The position numbers were made by a program, and so were the translations under genes. This document shows, piece after piece, positions 26,076 to 36,054 of a stretch of DNA of 64,000 bases (position 1 is its first letter; the number at the start of each line of letters is the position of its first letter). Under the pieces are notes generated by a model, which was not told where the DNA came from, made no database searches, and worked only from the letters and a program-made list of their open reading frames with translations. Origin of the DNA: Rhabdobacter roseus (GTDB lineage: Bacteria; Bacteroidota; Bacteroidia; Cytophagales; Spirosomataceae). The DNA is taken from assembly GCF_014202275.1 (NCBI RefSeq), contig NZ_JACHGF010000002.1:891920-955919 (forward strand), written 5' to 3'.

Positions 26076-27455
26076 ATGCAAAAGACGGTCGTCATCGACG
26101 TAGTGGGCCTGAGCGCCAACCTGATCGGGGAGCATACTCCTTTTTTGAAAAAGTACCTCCAAACCAGGTACCTCACGCCCATCAAGCCCGTCTTGCCGGC
26201 CGTCACGACCACCGCCCAGAGCTGCTACGTAACGGGCCGCTGGCCCGCCGGGCACGGCATCGTGGGCAACGGCTGGTACGACCGCGAAGACGCCGAAGTG
26301 AAGTTCTGGAAGCAATCGAACAAGCTGGTGCAAGCCGAGAAAATCTGGGAAGCGGCCCGGCGGCAAGACCCGGCCTTCACCTGCTCGAAGATGTTCTGGT
26401 GGTATAACATGTACTCCACCGCCGACTACTCCGCCACGCCCCGGCCGCAGTACCACGCCGACGGCGTGAAGGCTCCCGACTGCTACACCCACCCGGCCAG
26501 CCTGCGCGACGAGCTCCAAAAAGATTTAGGTACTTTTCCGCTCTTCAACTTCTGGGGGCCCAATGCCAACCTCAAGTCCTCGAAGTGGATCGCCGACGCC
26601 TCTATTTGGGTAGACAAAAAGCACGACCCTACGCTGACGCTCATTTACCTACCCCACCTGGACTATTGCCTGCAAAAGTCCGGGCCGGATTTTTCCAAAA
26701 TAAGTACCGAGCTGGGAGAAATTGACGGGCTGGTGGAAGAATTGGTACAACATTACGAAACCCAGGGAGCGCGTATTATTCTGCTGTCGGAGTACGGCAT
26801 CAATCCCGTGAGCCGTCCGGTACATATCAACCGCATCCTGCGCGAAGAGGGCCTCATCGCCGTCCGGACCGAGCGCTGGTACGAACTCCTGGACGCCGGG
26901 GCGTCGCGCGCCTTCGCCACCGCCGACCACCAGATCGCGCACGTTTACGTCAACGATCCGGGGGTACTTGCCCAGGTCAAAAAACGCCTGCTGGCCACGC
27001 CGGGAATCGCGCAGGTACTTGATCAGGAAGAACAAAAGGCTTATCACCTCGACCACGAGCGCTCCGGTGACCTGGTGGCGGTGGCCGAGGCCGACAGCTG
27101 GTTTACGTACTACTACTGGCTCGACGACGCCCAGGCCCCCGACTACGCCCGCCTGGTGGACATCCACCGCAAACCAGGCTACGACCCCGTGGAGATGTTC
27201 ATGGACCCGAACAATCCGTTGATTAAGCTGCGGGCGGGCTACAAGCTGGGAAGAAAGCTTCTGGGCTTCAGGTACCTTATGGACGTAATTCCGCTGGATG
27301 CTACGCTCGTCAAGGGCTCCCACGGCAGCCCCGGCGTGCCGCCCGAGTACTACCCCGTTTGTATTACGGATGAACCTTTACCCCAAAGTACCCTGGAAGC
27401 ACCCGAGGTATATGGGGTCATTTGGCAGCACGTGTTTGGATCGAATCCGGCCTAA
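26076..27455 (+). CDS. eboF: EboF, alkaline phosphatase/phosphodiesterase-superfamily protein
   Basis: The 459-residue protein is of the type I phosphodiesterase/nucleotide pyrophosphatase fold: an early Asp metal ligand in VVIDVVGLS, the nucleophile region PAVTTTAQSCYVTGRWPAGHGIVGNGWYDR (Thr about 44-46), LPHLDYCLQKSGPD, and late ligands in FATADHQIAH and GSHGSPG. It lacks a signal peptide, so it is cytoplasmic unless exported with partners. It closes the ebo operon. The substrate is probably a phosphoester or pyrophosphate of the ebo metabolite. Confidence 0.88.
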   Translation: MQKTVVIDVVGLSANLIGEHTPFLKKYLQTRYLTPIKPVLPAVTTTAQSCYVTGRWPAGHGIVGNGWYDREDAEVKFWKQSNKLVQAEKIWEAARRQDPAFTCSKMFWWYNMYSTADYSATPRPQYHADGVKAPDCYTHPASLRDELQKDLGTFPLFNFWGPNANLKSSKWIADASIWVDKKHDPTLTLIYLPHLDYCLQKSGPDFSKISTELGEIDGLVEELVQHYETQGARIILLSEYGINPVSRPVHINRILREEGLIAVRTERWYELLDAGASRAFATADHQIAHVYVNDPGVLAQVKKRLLATPGIAQVLDQEEQKAYHLDHERSGDLVAVAEADSWFTYYYWLDDAQAPDYARLVDIHRKPGYDPVEMFMDPNNPLIKLRAGYKLGRKLLGFRYLMDVIPLDATLVKGSHGSPGVPPEYYPVCITDEPLPQSTLEAPEVYGVIWQHVFGSNPA

Positions 27456-27517
27456 GCAAAGTACCTCCACAATATATACACAGCACGTATTGACCTTGAA
27501 AACACAAAAATGATTCT

Positions 27518-28039
27518 TCAATAATCCCGGATCGTATTAAAATCCAGATCAAAAGAACCATTTTTGACTTCAATATTTCCTTCCGCAATGGACTGTAAAG
27601 TACCAGAAAAACTTCCCTGCGCTTTTAATCCATTCGCAGAGATGGTATGACTAAAATTAGTATTGTTGTACCCATCTGTAAGGCTCGCATAGTAAACCTT
27701 ATTATGGTAAAGCCTGGCCCCTCTCTTCTCATTTATTCCAAAATTGATCTTGTGAAAAAAGTATTTGCCAAGGCTATCTTTTCTGTAATCCAACAGTATG
27801 TAGTAGTTAAAGCCATTAATATCCTCCATGTTGCTTGTACCAAACGCTCTCGGACCTATCCCACCATCTAACTCCAAATCGGAGTCTTCTATTTTGATAT
27901 CTCCAAAATCAATGAGCAACCCTTGGTATTCAAGAGAAATTTTATTTGGATTGGGGGCCAATTGCTGTTTTTCGCAGCTGACAAGACAAAAGAAGAAGCC
28001 CAAAAAGCTAGTAAAACAAACTATTTTTTTCATAGCCAT
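27518..28039 (-). CDS. Hypothetical lipoprotein
   Basis: The 173-residue protein starts with MKKIVCFTSFLGFFFCLVSC (counting from the second Met), a lipoprotein signal. The mature region is beta-rich and ends in alternating strands (GSFSGTLQSIAEGNIEVKNGSFDLDF), a pattern seen in surface lipoproteins of the DUF6252 kind, although that match is not certain. It is A+T-rich. No neighbour on the same strand is close enough to suggest an operon. Confidence 0.65.
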   Translation of the reverse strand: MAMKKIVCFTSFLGFFFCLVSCEKQQLAPNPNKISLEYQGLLIDFGDIKIEDSDLELDGGIGPRAFGTSNMEDINGFNYYILLDYRKDSLGKYFFHKINFGINEKRGARLYHNKVYYASLTDGYNNTNFSHTISANGLKAQGSFSGTLQSIAEGNIEVKNGSFDLDFNTIRDY

Positions 28040-28198
28040 TTCTAATTCAAAACCACTGTTTAGAAAAATATCTATACGGAGTACTATTCACTTACAGCTT
28101 CTTGGGTAGTCAACTACTAAAAATTTAATTTTCAACACTTTCATGCATTACTAATTTCAACTAAACTTTTAAAACAAGCAAGAACTTTTTACCGAACG

Positions 28199-28684
28199 CT
28201 ACGCAAAGTACCTCCAGAGCGCCACGACAGCGAAGCCCAGCATCACCAGGCAGAGGAATACCTTGATAAAAATGCCCGTAAGAAACCCCATGAACGAGCC
28301 TACTGCCGAGCGAATGGCATTTTTACTACTAGCCCCGCCAATGAGCTCCCCCACCAACGCCCCCAGGAAAGTACCCAGGAATATTCCGATGGCCGGAATG
28401 AACAAAAAGCCGACAACTAAGCCTACCACGGCCCCAATGCTACCGTAGCGCGTCCCGCCAAACTTCTTGGTACCCCAGATGGGTATGTAGTAGTCGAGCA
28501 CGGTAATCAAGGCCGTGACGATCCCGAGTGTAACCAAAGTAGCCGTGGTGAACTCGGCAAAGCGACTGATGTGCAGCAACAGCAGCCCACCATAACTGAG
28601 CGGCGGACCGGGCAGGGGAAGTACCGCTCCGGCCAGGCCTACCAGCAAGCAGCCCGCGCCAAGAATGAGTAGAAGAATATCCAT
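28199..28684 (-). CDS. DUF456-family membrane protein
   Basis: The start was set at the ATG at 28684 (MDILLLILGAGCLLVGLAG); the upstream extension is not family-like. The 161-residue protein has about five hydrophobic spans and the DUF456 hallmarks: GAVLPLPGPPLSYGGLLLLH, the DYYIPIWGTKKFGGTRYG stretch, GLVVGFLFIPAIGIFLGTFLGALVGEL, and a terminal span. The function of DUF456 is unknown. Confidence 0.88.
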   Translation of the reverse strand: MDILLLILGAGCLLVGLAGAVLPLPGPPLSYGGLLLLHISRFAEFTTATLVTLGIVTALITVLDYYIPIWGTKKFGGTRYGSIGAVVGLVVGFLFIPAIGIFLGTFLGALVGELIGGASSKNAIRSAVGSFMGFLTGIFIKVFLCLVMLGFAVVALWRYFA

Positions 28685-28915
28685 ACGTGAAGTAGTGGTG
28701 TAAATTGTCAATATACTAAACAAAAACGGGTTTGCTCTTCTATCTTTGCTGCCTGCTAGTCGGGTAGGCACGGTTGTTTCGACTCCGCGTTGGTAAACGA
28801 CTGGGATGCAGCACCCCTGCATAGGTAGTAGTCCGTACTGTTTTTGCTACCTATCCAGCTGTACTTTTCTCGAAAATATTTTTTTACCATTTACAAAAAA
28901 ACAACGAAACGTAAT

Positions 28916-30133
<1,218 letters not shown>

Positions 30134-30220
30134 GGTACTTGGTGGTGATACAAAAAAGTATAAGGATACTTTCTGCGTCAGGTTGACCGAATGAACGTAC
30201 TGGTATTGCCTTTTAGTCCA

Positions 30221-30253
30221 CCTCCAAAGCTAACACTTTGGAGGTTTTCTTTT
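30221..30253 (+). terminator. Rho-independent terminator after the carboxynorspermidine dehydrogenase gene
   Basis: CCTCCAAAG and CTTTGGAGG form a 9-bp stem with a 6-nt loop, followed by TTTTCTTTTTC. It lies about 88 bp after the stop codon. Confidence 0.8.
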
Positions 30254-30394
30254 TCTTCGTTGTCCTTATTCTTTTTCGCGGCAAAAGCATCGGCTTTTGG
30301 GTCGGGAAATAGCAACTTGTGCGTATTATTCAAGAGATACTACGCACATAAAAATAGGGATCAGGGATGGGCCCGAAATACTCTCGTGAACAGA

Positions 30395-31372
30395 TTACGG
30401 CAAATTAGCCCCCCACATTCTATTCACTGTCTCCGCTAAGTTTTTTTGATGGATAACAAAGCCAGGATCTGAGATAACTTTTGGTTTAGTAAGGCTATCC
30501 CTGGATACTATAGCATGAATAAGCTCCTTACACTCTAACCTTAAATCCTGAACGCCATCCGCATCCAGGTACCCCTTTGACAAAAGGTTAAAAGCGGTTG
30601 CATCCCCATCGAAACCTGCAAGTAAGACATGTTTAGGGTGACCTATTTTATGGTATTTCCCGGTATTCTTCAGAGCAGATATCAGTGATGGAAAAAGAAA
30701 ATCAGAAGAGGTAAATATAAAATTTATATCGTGATGGGCCTGAAGTGAGTTGATGGCACCGGCCAGTGCTTTTTCCTGATTCCACTCGGTAGGTACCTCT
30801 GCTACTAATTCGATGATATCCGAATAGGCAGCAATGGCATCGTTAAAACCTCTTCTCCTTTCTACGGCATTAATATCACCCAAATCGCCAATAAGAATCA
30901 TGGCTTTGTACTTTTGATTGGTACCCTTGGCTAGCTCACACAAATGCTGTACGGTCCGTTTGGTGATCTCATAGTTATCGGCTACTACCGTAACAAATTG
31001 CCCTGAGTTCTTGGCGGGCATACGGTTGTATATGCCTATGGGAATGTTGGCCCGGTTAGCTGCTTTAATGATGGGAATCACCGTGTAGGCATCTTTGGGA
31101 GCCACAATAATTCCATCGACGCCTTTGGCAATGAAATTATTAACCTGTTCAAACTGGCGGTTCGCATCGCCATTGGCAACTGCTTCTATTACGTTTATAT
31201 TTTTTTCAGCACATTCCTTTTTTAATGCTTCCATGCTGGCTACCCAATACTCTGTCTGTAGCGTTTCAAAAGATATTCCAATGGTAATTCCTTCCTTCTT
31301 TTTGCTAACGCAGCTGTTTAGTAGCAAAACGAAGAGCAGTATCATGGATGAAAGTACGTTTTTAGTTTTCAT
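30395..31372 (-). CDS. Sugar ABC transporter substrate-binding lipoprotein (RbsB-like, type I periplasmic binding fold)
   Basis: The 325-residue protein has a lipoprotein signal (MKTKNVLSSMILLFVLLLNSC) and the ribose/galactose-binding fold: ITIGISFETLQTEYW, GVDGIIVAPKDAY, the hinge near VVADNYEITKR, and a late LLAGFDGDATAFNLL. It is the last gene of the transporter set; its ATG shares one base with the upstream permease stop (TGATG), so they are coupled. By context the ligand is D-apiose, D-apionate or its lactone. The motif GGTACTT is rare in this gene and the three upstream transporter genes. Confidence 0.9.
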   Translation of the reverse strand: MKTKNVLSSMILLFVLLLNSCVSKKKEGITIGISFETLQTEYWVASMEALKKECAEKNINVIEAVANGDANRQFEQVNNFIAKGVDGIIVAPKDAYTVIPIIKAANRANIPIGIYNRMPAKNSGQFVTVVADNYEITKRTVQHLCELAKGTNQKYKAMILIGDLGDINAVERRRGFNDAIAAYSDIIELVAEVPTEWNQEKALAGAINSLQAHHDINFIFTSSDFLFPSLISALKNTGKYHKIGHPKHVLLAGFDGDATAFNLLSKGYLDADGVQDLRLECKELIHAIVSRDSLTKPKVISDPGFVIHQKNLAETVNRMWGANLP

Positions 31373-32319
31373 CAGGGGAAGGTTTGAAGTGATCTGGTGT
31401 TTTTTCTATGCTTTAAACTATCCATCAATACGATGGTGAATATCACTAGGCCCGTGACGATGGGGTACACGTAAGGGTTGGCATTGATCATAACAAGCCC
31501 ATTTTGCAGCGTCTGGATGGTTAAAGCGCCCACCAGTGTTCCCGGGAATACATTGCCTTGACCGCCATACAAGCTGGTGCCCCCCAAAACAACGGCTGAA
31601 ATGGCCATAAGCTCACTATTCATGCCAAATGACGGAGAAATGGCCCCGAGCTGGGCAATGGCTACAAAGCCCCCCAAGGCCGCTAAAAAGCCGCAAATGA
31701 TATAGGCAGATAGTACCACTTGCCTAATAGGAAGGCCTGCTTTCCTGGCTTTTTCTACACTATTTCCTACGGCATACACTCGGGTGCCGTACGCCGTTTG
31801 GGTAAGCACTAGATGGGCGATTAGCACGACAAAAAACAAAATAGCAATGGGAAACGGTATCCCCAGAATACGGGAGGTACCAATGGAGAGAAAAACGTCC
31901 GGTAAATTAACCGCTCGGGTTTCGGAGATGAACAACCCGAGCCCCCTACCCATGTAAAAAGTAGCCAGGGTTACAATGAACGGAACGACTTTGAAACGAT
32001 AAATCAAAGATGCGTTGATATACCCAAACAAAATACCGATTAGCAGAATTAGCAGGCAGGCTAGCCAAAGGTTGGTGTCGGCCACCACCATCTTTCCCGA
32101 GATTACCCCAGCAAGAAACATGGTTGATCCTACCGAAAGGTCAATTCCTCTGGTTATAATAACGAAGGTCATCCCGGTGGCAACAATGGCTAATGACGAA
32201 CCTTGAATAAGAATATTAGTAAAATTCTGAAAGGAAAAAAACTGTGGCGTGATAAGCGAGAAAGCTGCGGTTATGACCAGCAACATAATAATGGTAATGT
32301 ATTGATGGATATTCTTCAT
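31372..32319 (-). CDS. Sugar ABC transporter permease (RbsC/BPD_transp_2 family)
   Basis: The 315-residue protein has about eight to nine membrane spans and the family signature FVIITRGIDLSVGSTMFLAGVISG near residues 53-76, then AYGTRVYAVGNSVEKARKAGLP and a late AISAVVLGGTSLYGGQGNVFPGTLVGAL. It pairs with the other permease at 33880-34827 to form a heterodimeric channel served by the single ATPase between them. Confidence 0.92.
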   Translation of the reverse strand: MKNIHQYITIIMLLVITAAFSLITPQFFSFQNFTNILIQGSSLAIVATGMTFVIITRGIDLSVGSTMFLAGVISGKMVVADTNLWLACLLILLIGILFGYINASLIYRFKVVPFIVTLATFYMGRGLGLFISETRAVNLPDVFLSIGTSRILGIPFPIAILFFVVLIAHLVLTQTAYGTRVYAVGNSVEKARKAGLPIRQVVLSAYIICGFLAALGGFVAIAQLGAISPSFGMNSELMAISAVVLGGTSLYGGQGNVFPGTLVGALTIQTLQNGLVMINANPYVYPIVTGLVIFTIVLMDSLKHRKNTRSLQTFP

Positions 32320-32366
32320 ACCTATTTGAGCTTATAATTTTTTGTTTGGCTTAGTCGATTCTTTAC

Positions 32367-33875
32367 CTACTCCGAGGTGTGTAGAGCAGCTTCCAGGATT
32401 GCCGATCGATTAAAATCTTGCTTTTTAAACTCGTTTGAAATGGTACCCTGTTTCATGACTAGTATTCTGTCGCACATACCAATGAGCTCTTCAATTTCAG
32501 ATGAGACCATTAGCACACTCATGCCGTTTTCCACCAGCTTATTGATCAGGTCATAGATGTCATATTTGGCTCCGATATCAATTCCTCTTGTAGGTTCATC
32601 GATGATGAGTAATTCCGGTTCTGTAAGTAACCACTTCGATAATATCACCTTTTGTTGATTGCCGCCACTAAGTAGCTTGACGCTTTGGTCAGTAAGGGAA
32701 TGGTACTTTATTTTGGTAGCTTGTACTGTTTTCAGGATGTTTTTTTTCAATTCGCGCCAGTTGACGATGCTACCAGGGTTTTTGGAATAAGTGGGCAGCG
32801 AGGCCAAAGCAATATTCTTCTCCATGGTATCATCCGGCAGGAGTCCGTCTTCACCCCTATCTTCGGTCAAAAGGGCCACTTTTTTCCTGACCCAGTTAGC
32901 AGGAGTAGGATGAAGTACTTCTTCGTTCTTCCAACTAATGCTGCCACCATCCAGAGCATCCAGCCCGTATAGGGCTCGGACCATCTCTGATCTGCCCGCC
33001 CCAACCAGGCCGTATAGTCCTAAAACTTCCTTTTTCTTTAACTCAAAGGTTATATCATTCAGCAAGCCTTTGGCATAGATCCCATTGGTCTGAAAAATAG
33101 TTTCTTCTTCAGGCTTCGTGTTTCGGATTGGATAAAAGTGGTTGAGCTCTCTTCCAATCATATCATTGATGAGTTGGCTGGTGCCAATTTTATCTTCGCG
33201 GTTGTACGTATTTACCAGTACACCATCTCTTAGTACAGAAATTTGATCCCCCAGCTGAATAACATCATCAAGATTATGAGATATATAAATAATAGTGGTC
33301 TGTTGGGATTTCAGCTCTTGTATCAATCGGAATAGGTTATCTGCCTCATATTTTGTTAGCGATGTTTTTGGTTCATCAAAGATGATGAGGCGGGGCGAAG
33401 TACTGAGGGCTTTGGCTATTTCTACCAATTGTTTTTGGGCACTTGAAAGGTCTCCTACTATCGCCGTTGGGTCTATATCAAGCCCTACCGCGCTCAGCAG
33501 CCTTTCGGTCTTTATTCTTGCAGTTTTTTGGTCCAGAATAGAAAGGCCCCCTACTTTCTTATGCGGGAAACCTGTGATATGGAGGTTCTCATTAATCGAA
33601 AGATTATAAAAAAGGTTTAGCTCCTGATGTACAAGCGAAATACCCGCCCTAAGGGAATCCGATGGAGACGTGGGAGTGAAACTTTTATCCTCAAAAATAA
33701 TTTTCCCACTGCTGGGTTGGTGAATTCCCCCGAGGATATTCATAAGCGTTGATTTACCGGCTCCATTTTCACCAACTAAGCCCAAGATGGTACCTTTCTT
33801 CAACGCAAGGTTGATATCTTTCAGAACGCTAACATCTCCAAAATTTTTTGTGACTCGTTGTATTTCTAAAAACAT
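32367..33875 (-). CDS. Sugar ABC transporter ATP-binding protein (RbsA-like, two nucleotide-binding domains)
   Basis: The start at 33875 (MFLEIQRVTKNFGDVSVL) lies 4 bp after the upstream permease stop, which favours it over the longer frame. The 502-residue protein has two ABC domains: the first with GENGAGKSTL, a signature-like LSSAQKQLVEIAKAL and LIIFDEPKTSLT; the second with LYGLVGAGRSEM, LSGGNQQKV and LLIIDEPTRGIDIGAKYDIYDLI. This is the CUT2-type sugar ATPase design, in which the second Walker A is degenerate. Confidence 0.95.
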   Translation of the reverse strand: MFLEIQRVTKNFGDVSVLKDINLALKKGTILGLVGENGAGKSTLMNILGGIHQPSSGKIIFEDKSFTPTSPSDSLRAGISLVHQELNLFYNLSINENLHITGFPHKKVGGLSILDQKTARIKTERLLSAVGLDIDPTAIVGDLSSAQKQLVEIAKALSTSPRLIIFDEPKTSLTKYEADNLFRLIQELKSQQTTIIYISHNLDDVIQLGDQISVLRDGVLVNTYNREDKIGTSQLINDMIGRELNHFYPIRNTKPEEETIFQTNGIYAKGLLNDITFELKKKEVLGLYGLVGAGRSEMVRALYGLDALDGGSISWKNEEVLHPTPANWVRKKVALLTEDRGEDGLLPDDTMEKNIALASLPTYSKNPGSIVNWRELKKNILKTVQATKIKYHSLTDQSVKLLSGGNQQKVILSKWLLTEPELLIIDEPTRGIDIGAKYDIYDLINKLVENGMSVLMVSSEIEELIGMCDRILVMKQGTISNEFKKQDFNRSAILEAALHTSE

Positions 33876-33879
33876 AGGC

Positions 33880-34827
33880 TTATACAGTAGATTTTTGCTT
33901 CCATTCATTGAGCAGTACGGCCGATACAATCACCGCTCCTTTGATAATCATGATCATAAAATAGGACAACCCCATAAGATTAAGGCTGTTATCCAATAAG
34001 ATGATGAAGACTGCTCCCAGTGTTGTCATATGAATTTTACCTTTGCCGCCATACAGGCTACTACCACCAATTATCACCGCCCCTATGATGTCAAGTAATA
34101 TATTTTGTCCCATCACCGGAGAGGCGGTCTCTAGTCTGGATGTATATAAAATGGCCGCCATGGACACACAGAAACCACTGAAGACATAGGCAAATACCGT
34201 AGTAGCGCCCACATGAATCCCGGAAACCCGAGCGGTTTTACCATTCATACCCACGGCATAGATCCACTGGCCTAATACCGTTTTATTGAGAATGAAAAAG
34301 CCCAATAGTAGTACAATAGCACCAATCCAAATGGGAATGGGTAGCCATAGCACGGAGGTATAAAATAGGTTATTGAACGCTTCGGGTAGGTTGTAAATGT
34401 TTTGTGATCCTGTGATCCATACCGCCAAGCCATTAAAAAAAATCATGGTGGCCAGGGTCACCATGAAAGCAGGCATGCCAAGAATCGAGACCGAAAGTCC
34501 GTTGATCAAACCGATCAACATGCCTATTGCCAGCATGGCGGCTACGCCTACTACCAGCACCAAGGGGGAAAGCGGTATATTGAGTCCATAATCTGAACTC
34601 ATAATATATCCGCCAACTACACTACTGGTAGCCATAATGGCTGTGGCCGATAAATCGATACCACCCGTTAGAATCACGTACATCTGTCCGATAGCGGCAA
34701 TCAGCAATGGCAGCAAATTAAAAATAAGACTCCAGGAATTATTCGCCGAAAAGAACCCGGGAACTAGAAGCGCCGCCACTAAGTAATAGATTAGACAGAG
34801 GTAGAATAAGGCATTTTTACGCATCAA
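33880..34827 (-). CDS. Sugar ABC transporter permease (RbsC family)
   Basis: The 315-residue protein has about nine membrane spans with YVILTGGIDLSATAIMATSSVVGG (about 50-73), GQWIYAVGMNGKTARVSGIHVGATTVFAYVFSG, and the LLDIIGAVIIGGSSLYGGKGKIHM block of the BPD_transp_2 family. It is the first transporter gene after the LacI regulator and is followed by the ATPase gene after 4 bp. Confidence 0.92.
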   Translation of the reverse strand: MMRKNALFYLCLIYYLVAALLVPGFFSANNSWSLIFNLLPLLIAAIGQMYVILTGGIDLSATAIMATSSVVGGYIMSSDYGLNIPLSPLVLVVGVAAMLAIGMLIGLINGLSVSILGMPAFMVTLATMIFFNGLAVWITGSQNIYNLPEAFNNLFYTSVLWLPIPIWIGAIVLLLGFFILNKTVLGQWIYAVGMNGKTARVSGIHVGATTVFAYVFSGFCVSMAAILYTSRLETASPVMGQNILLDIIGAVIIGGSSLYGGKGKIHMTTLGAVFIILLDNSLNLMGLSYFMIMIIKGAVIVSAVLLNEWKQKSTV

Positions 34828-34951
34828 AAGTGTAATTTTATAGTAATACTGATTGTAGTTATGTTTAACGGCAAATAGCGTAAACCCCTGGCATTCGCAG
34901 TAACTAAAGAGCGTTTTTAGTATTTCTTCCCATTAAATTTTATAGCAACGC

Positions 34952-36001
34952 TTACAATACACATACCTCGCTAACCGATTGGCGGGATTTGGAAAGAATC
35001 GTACTGCCTCGTTCAATAAGTTCGGTTTCAAAAACGTATTCCTTGATAATCGTTTTCTTACGCTGCATTAATTTTAATAGTTGAGTAGCTGCTTCGATCC
35101 CCATCTCAAGGGCCGGTTGGGAAACGGTGGTAAGTGGTGGCTGAAGAAAGCTGGAGAAAGTTTCGTTATTAAATCCCATAAGAGCGATATCTTCGGGTAC
35201 TTTTTTATCATGATCATTTACGGCCGCCAAGGCTTCAATTGCCAGGCGGTCATTAATGCAAAAGATCGCGTCTACCCCTTCTCTTTCCTTTACTACTTGA
35301 TGGATGGCCGCATAGGCTGACCCCTTGCTGAAGTCGCACCTCACCACTAAGTCAGGGTCAATGGGTATACCGGCTACCTTATGAGCAGCACAATAGCCTT
35401 GATAACGTATTTCAGCAATCTTAAGGCCGGCAGGACCTGCCAGCCAGACTATCTTTTTCTTACCTTCCATTAACAGATGAAGTACCGCCGTGTAGGCCGC
35501 TTTTTCATTATCGATAGTAACTTTTAAATATTGTGGTTCGGCAGGAGCTCTATCGATGAAAACCAAGGAGGTATCGGAGGGTAGGTTTTCATGAAAGTGA
35601 TTCAAATCTTTTGTTTCGGTGGAAAGGGAGGCTATGATACCATCAACGTGGATAGCAGCCAGGTCTTTTACATTGTCCATCTCTCTGGCCAGACTTTCGC
35701 CCGTCTGAAAGATGATCACCCGGTACCCTTGGGGAATTAGTACTTCTTCGATTCCTTTCAGTGCGGATGAATTAAAAAAGTAGGAAATATCAGGTAGGAT
35801 AACACCTACTAGCTTGGTTCGCTTGCTCCTCAGACTACTCGCGATCCGGTCAGGTTGATAATTAAGTTCTTTAGCCAGCGCCCATACTCTTTCCTTAGTA
35901 ACTTGACCAATCTCATACGAATCATTCAAGGCCCTGGAAATGGTGGCGGGCGTGAGATTTAATTGGCTGGCTAAATCCTTTATTGTAACTTTCTTGTGCA
36001 T
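34952..36001 (-). CDS. LacI-family transcriptional regulator of the apionate/apiose genes
   Basis: The 349-residue protein has an N-terminal helix-turn-helix (VTIKDLASQLNLTPATISRALN, residues about 4-25), the hinge helix region ELNYQPDRIASSLRSKRT, and a periplasmic-binding-like effector domain (VGVILPDISYFF, DGIIASLSTETK, DAIFCINDRLAIEALAAV, PPLTTVSQPALEMG). It lies inside the catabolic/transport block on the same strand. The effector is probably a pathway sugar or sugar acid. A candidate operator is at 41716-41731. Confidence 0.93.
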   Translation of the reverse strand: MHKKVTIKDLASQLNLTPATISRALNDSYEIGQVTKERVWALAKELNYQPDRIASSLRSKRTKLVGVILPDISYFFNSSALKGIEEVLIPQGYRVIIFQTGESLAREMDNVKDLAAIHVDGIIASLSTETKDLNHFHENLPSDTSLVFIDRAPAEPQYLKVTIDNEKAAYTAVLHLLMEGKKKIVWLAGPAGLKIAEIRYQGYCAAHKVAGIPIDPDLVVRCDFSKGSAYAAIHQVVKEREGVDAIFCINDRLAIEALAAVNDHDKKVPEDIALMGFNNETFSSFLQPPLTTVSQPALEMGIEAATQLLKLMQRKKTIIKEYVFETELIERGSTILSKSRQSVSEVCVL

Positions 36002-36054
36002 GTAGGTACTTTTTTGTTTTAAATGTAAATAAATACCTTCAAAAATTACAATTT

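Noticed and set aside
30191..30439. 82-residue plus-strand frame after the carboxynorspermidine dehydrogenase gene
   Set aside because: It contains the terminator hairpin at 30221-30253 and overlaps the binding-protein gene on the other strand.
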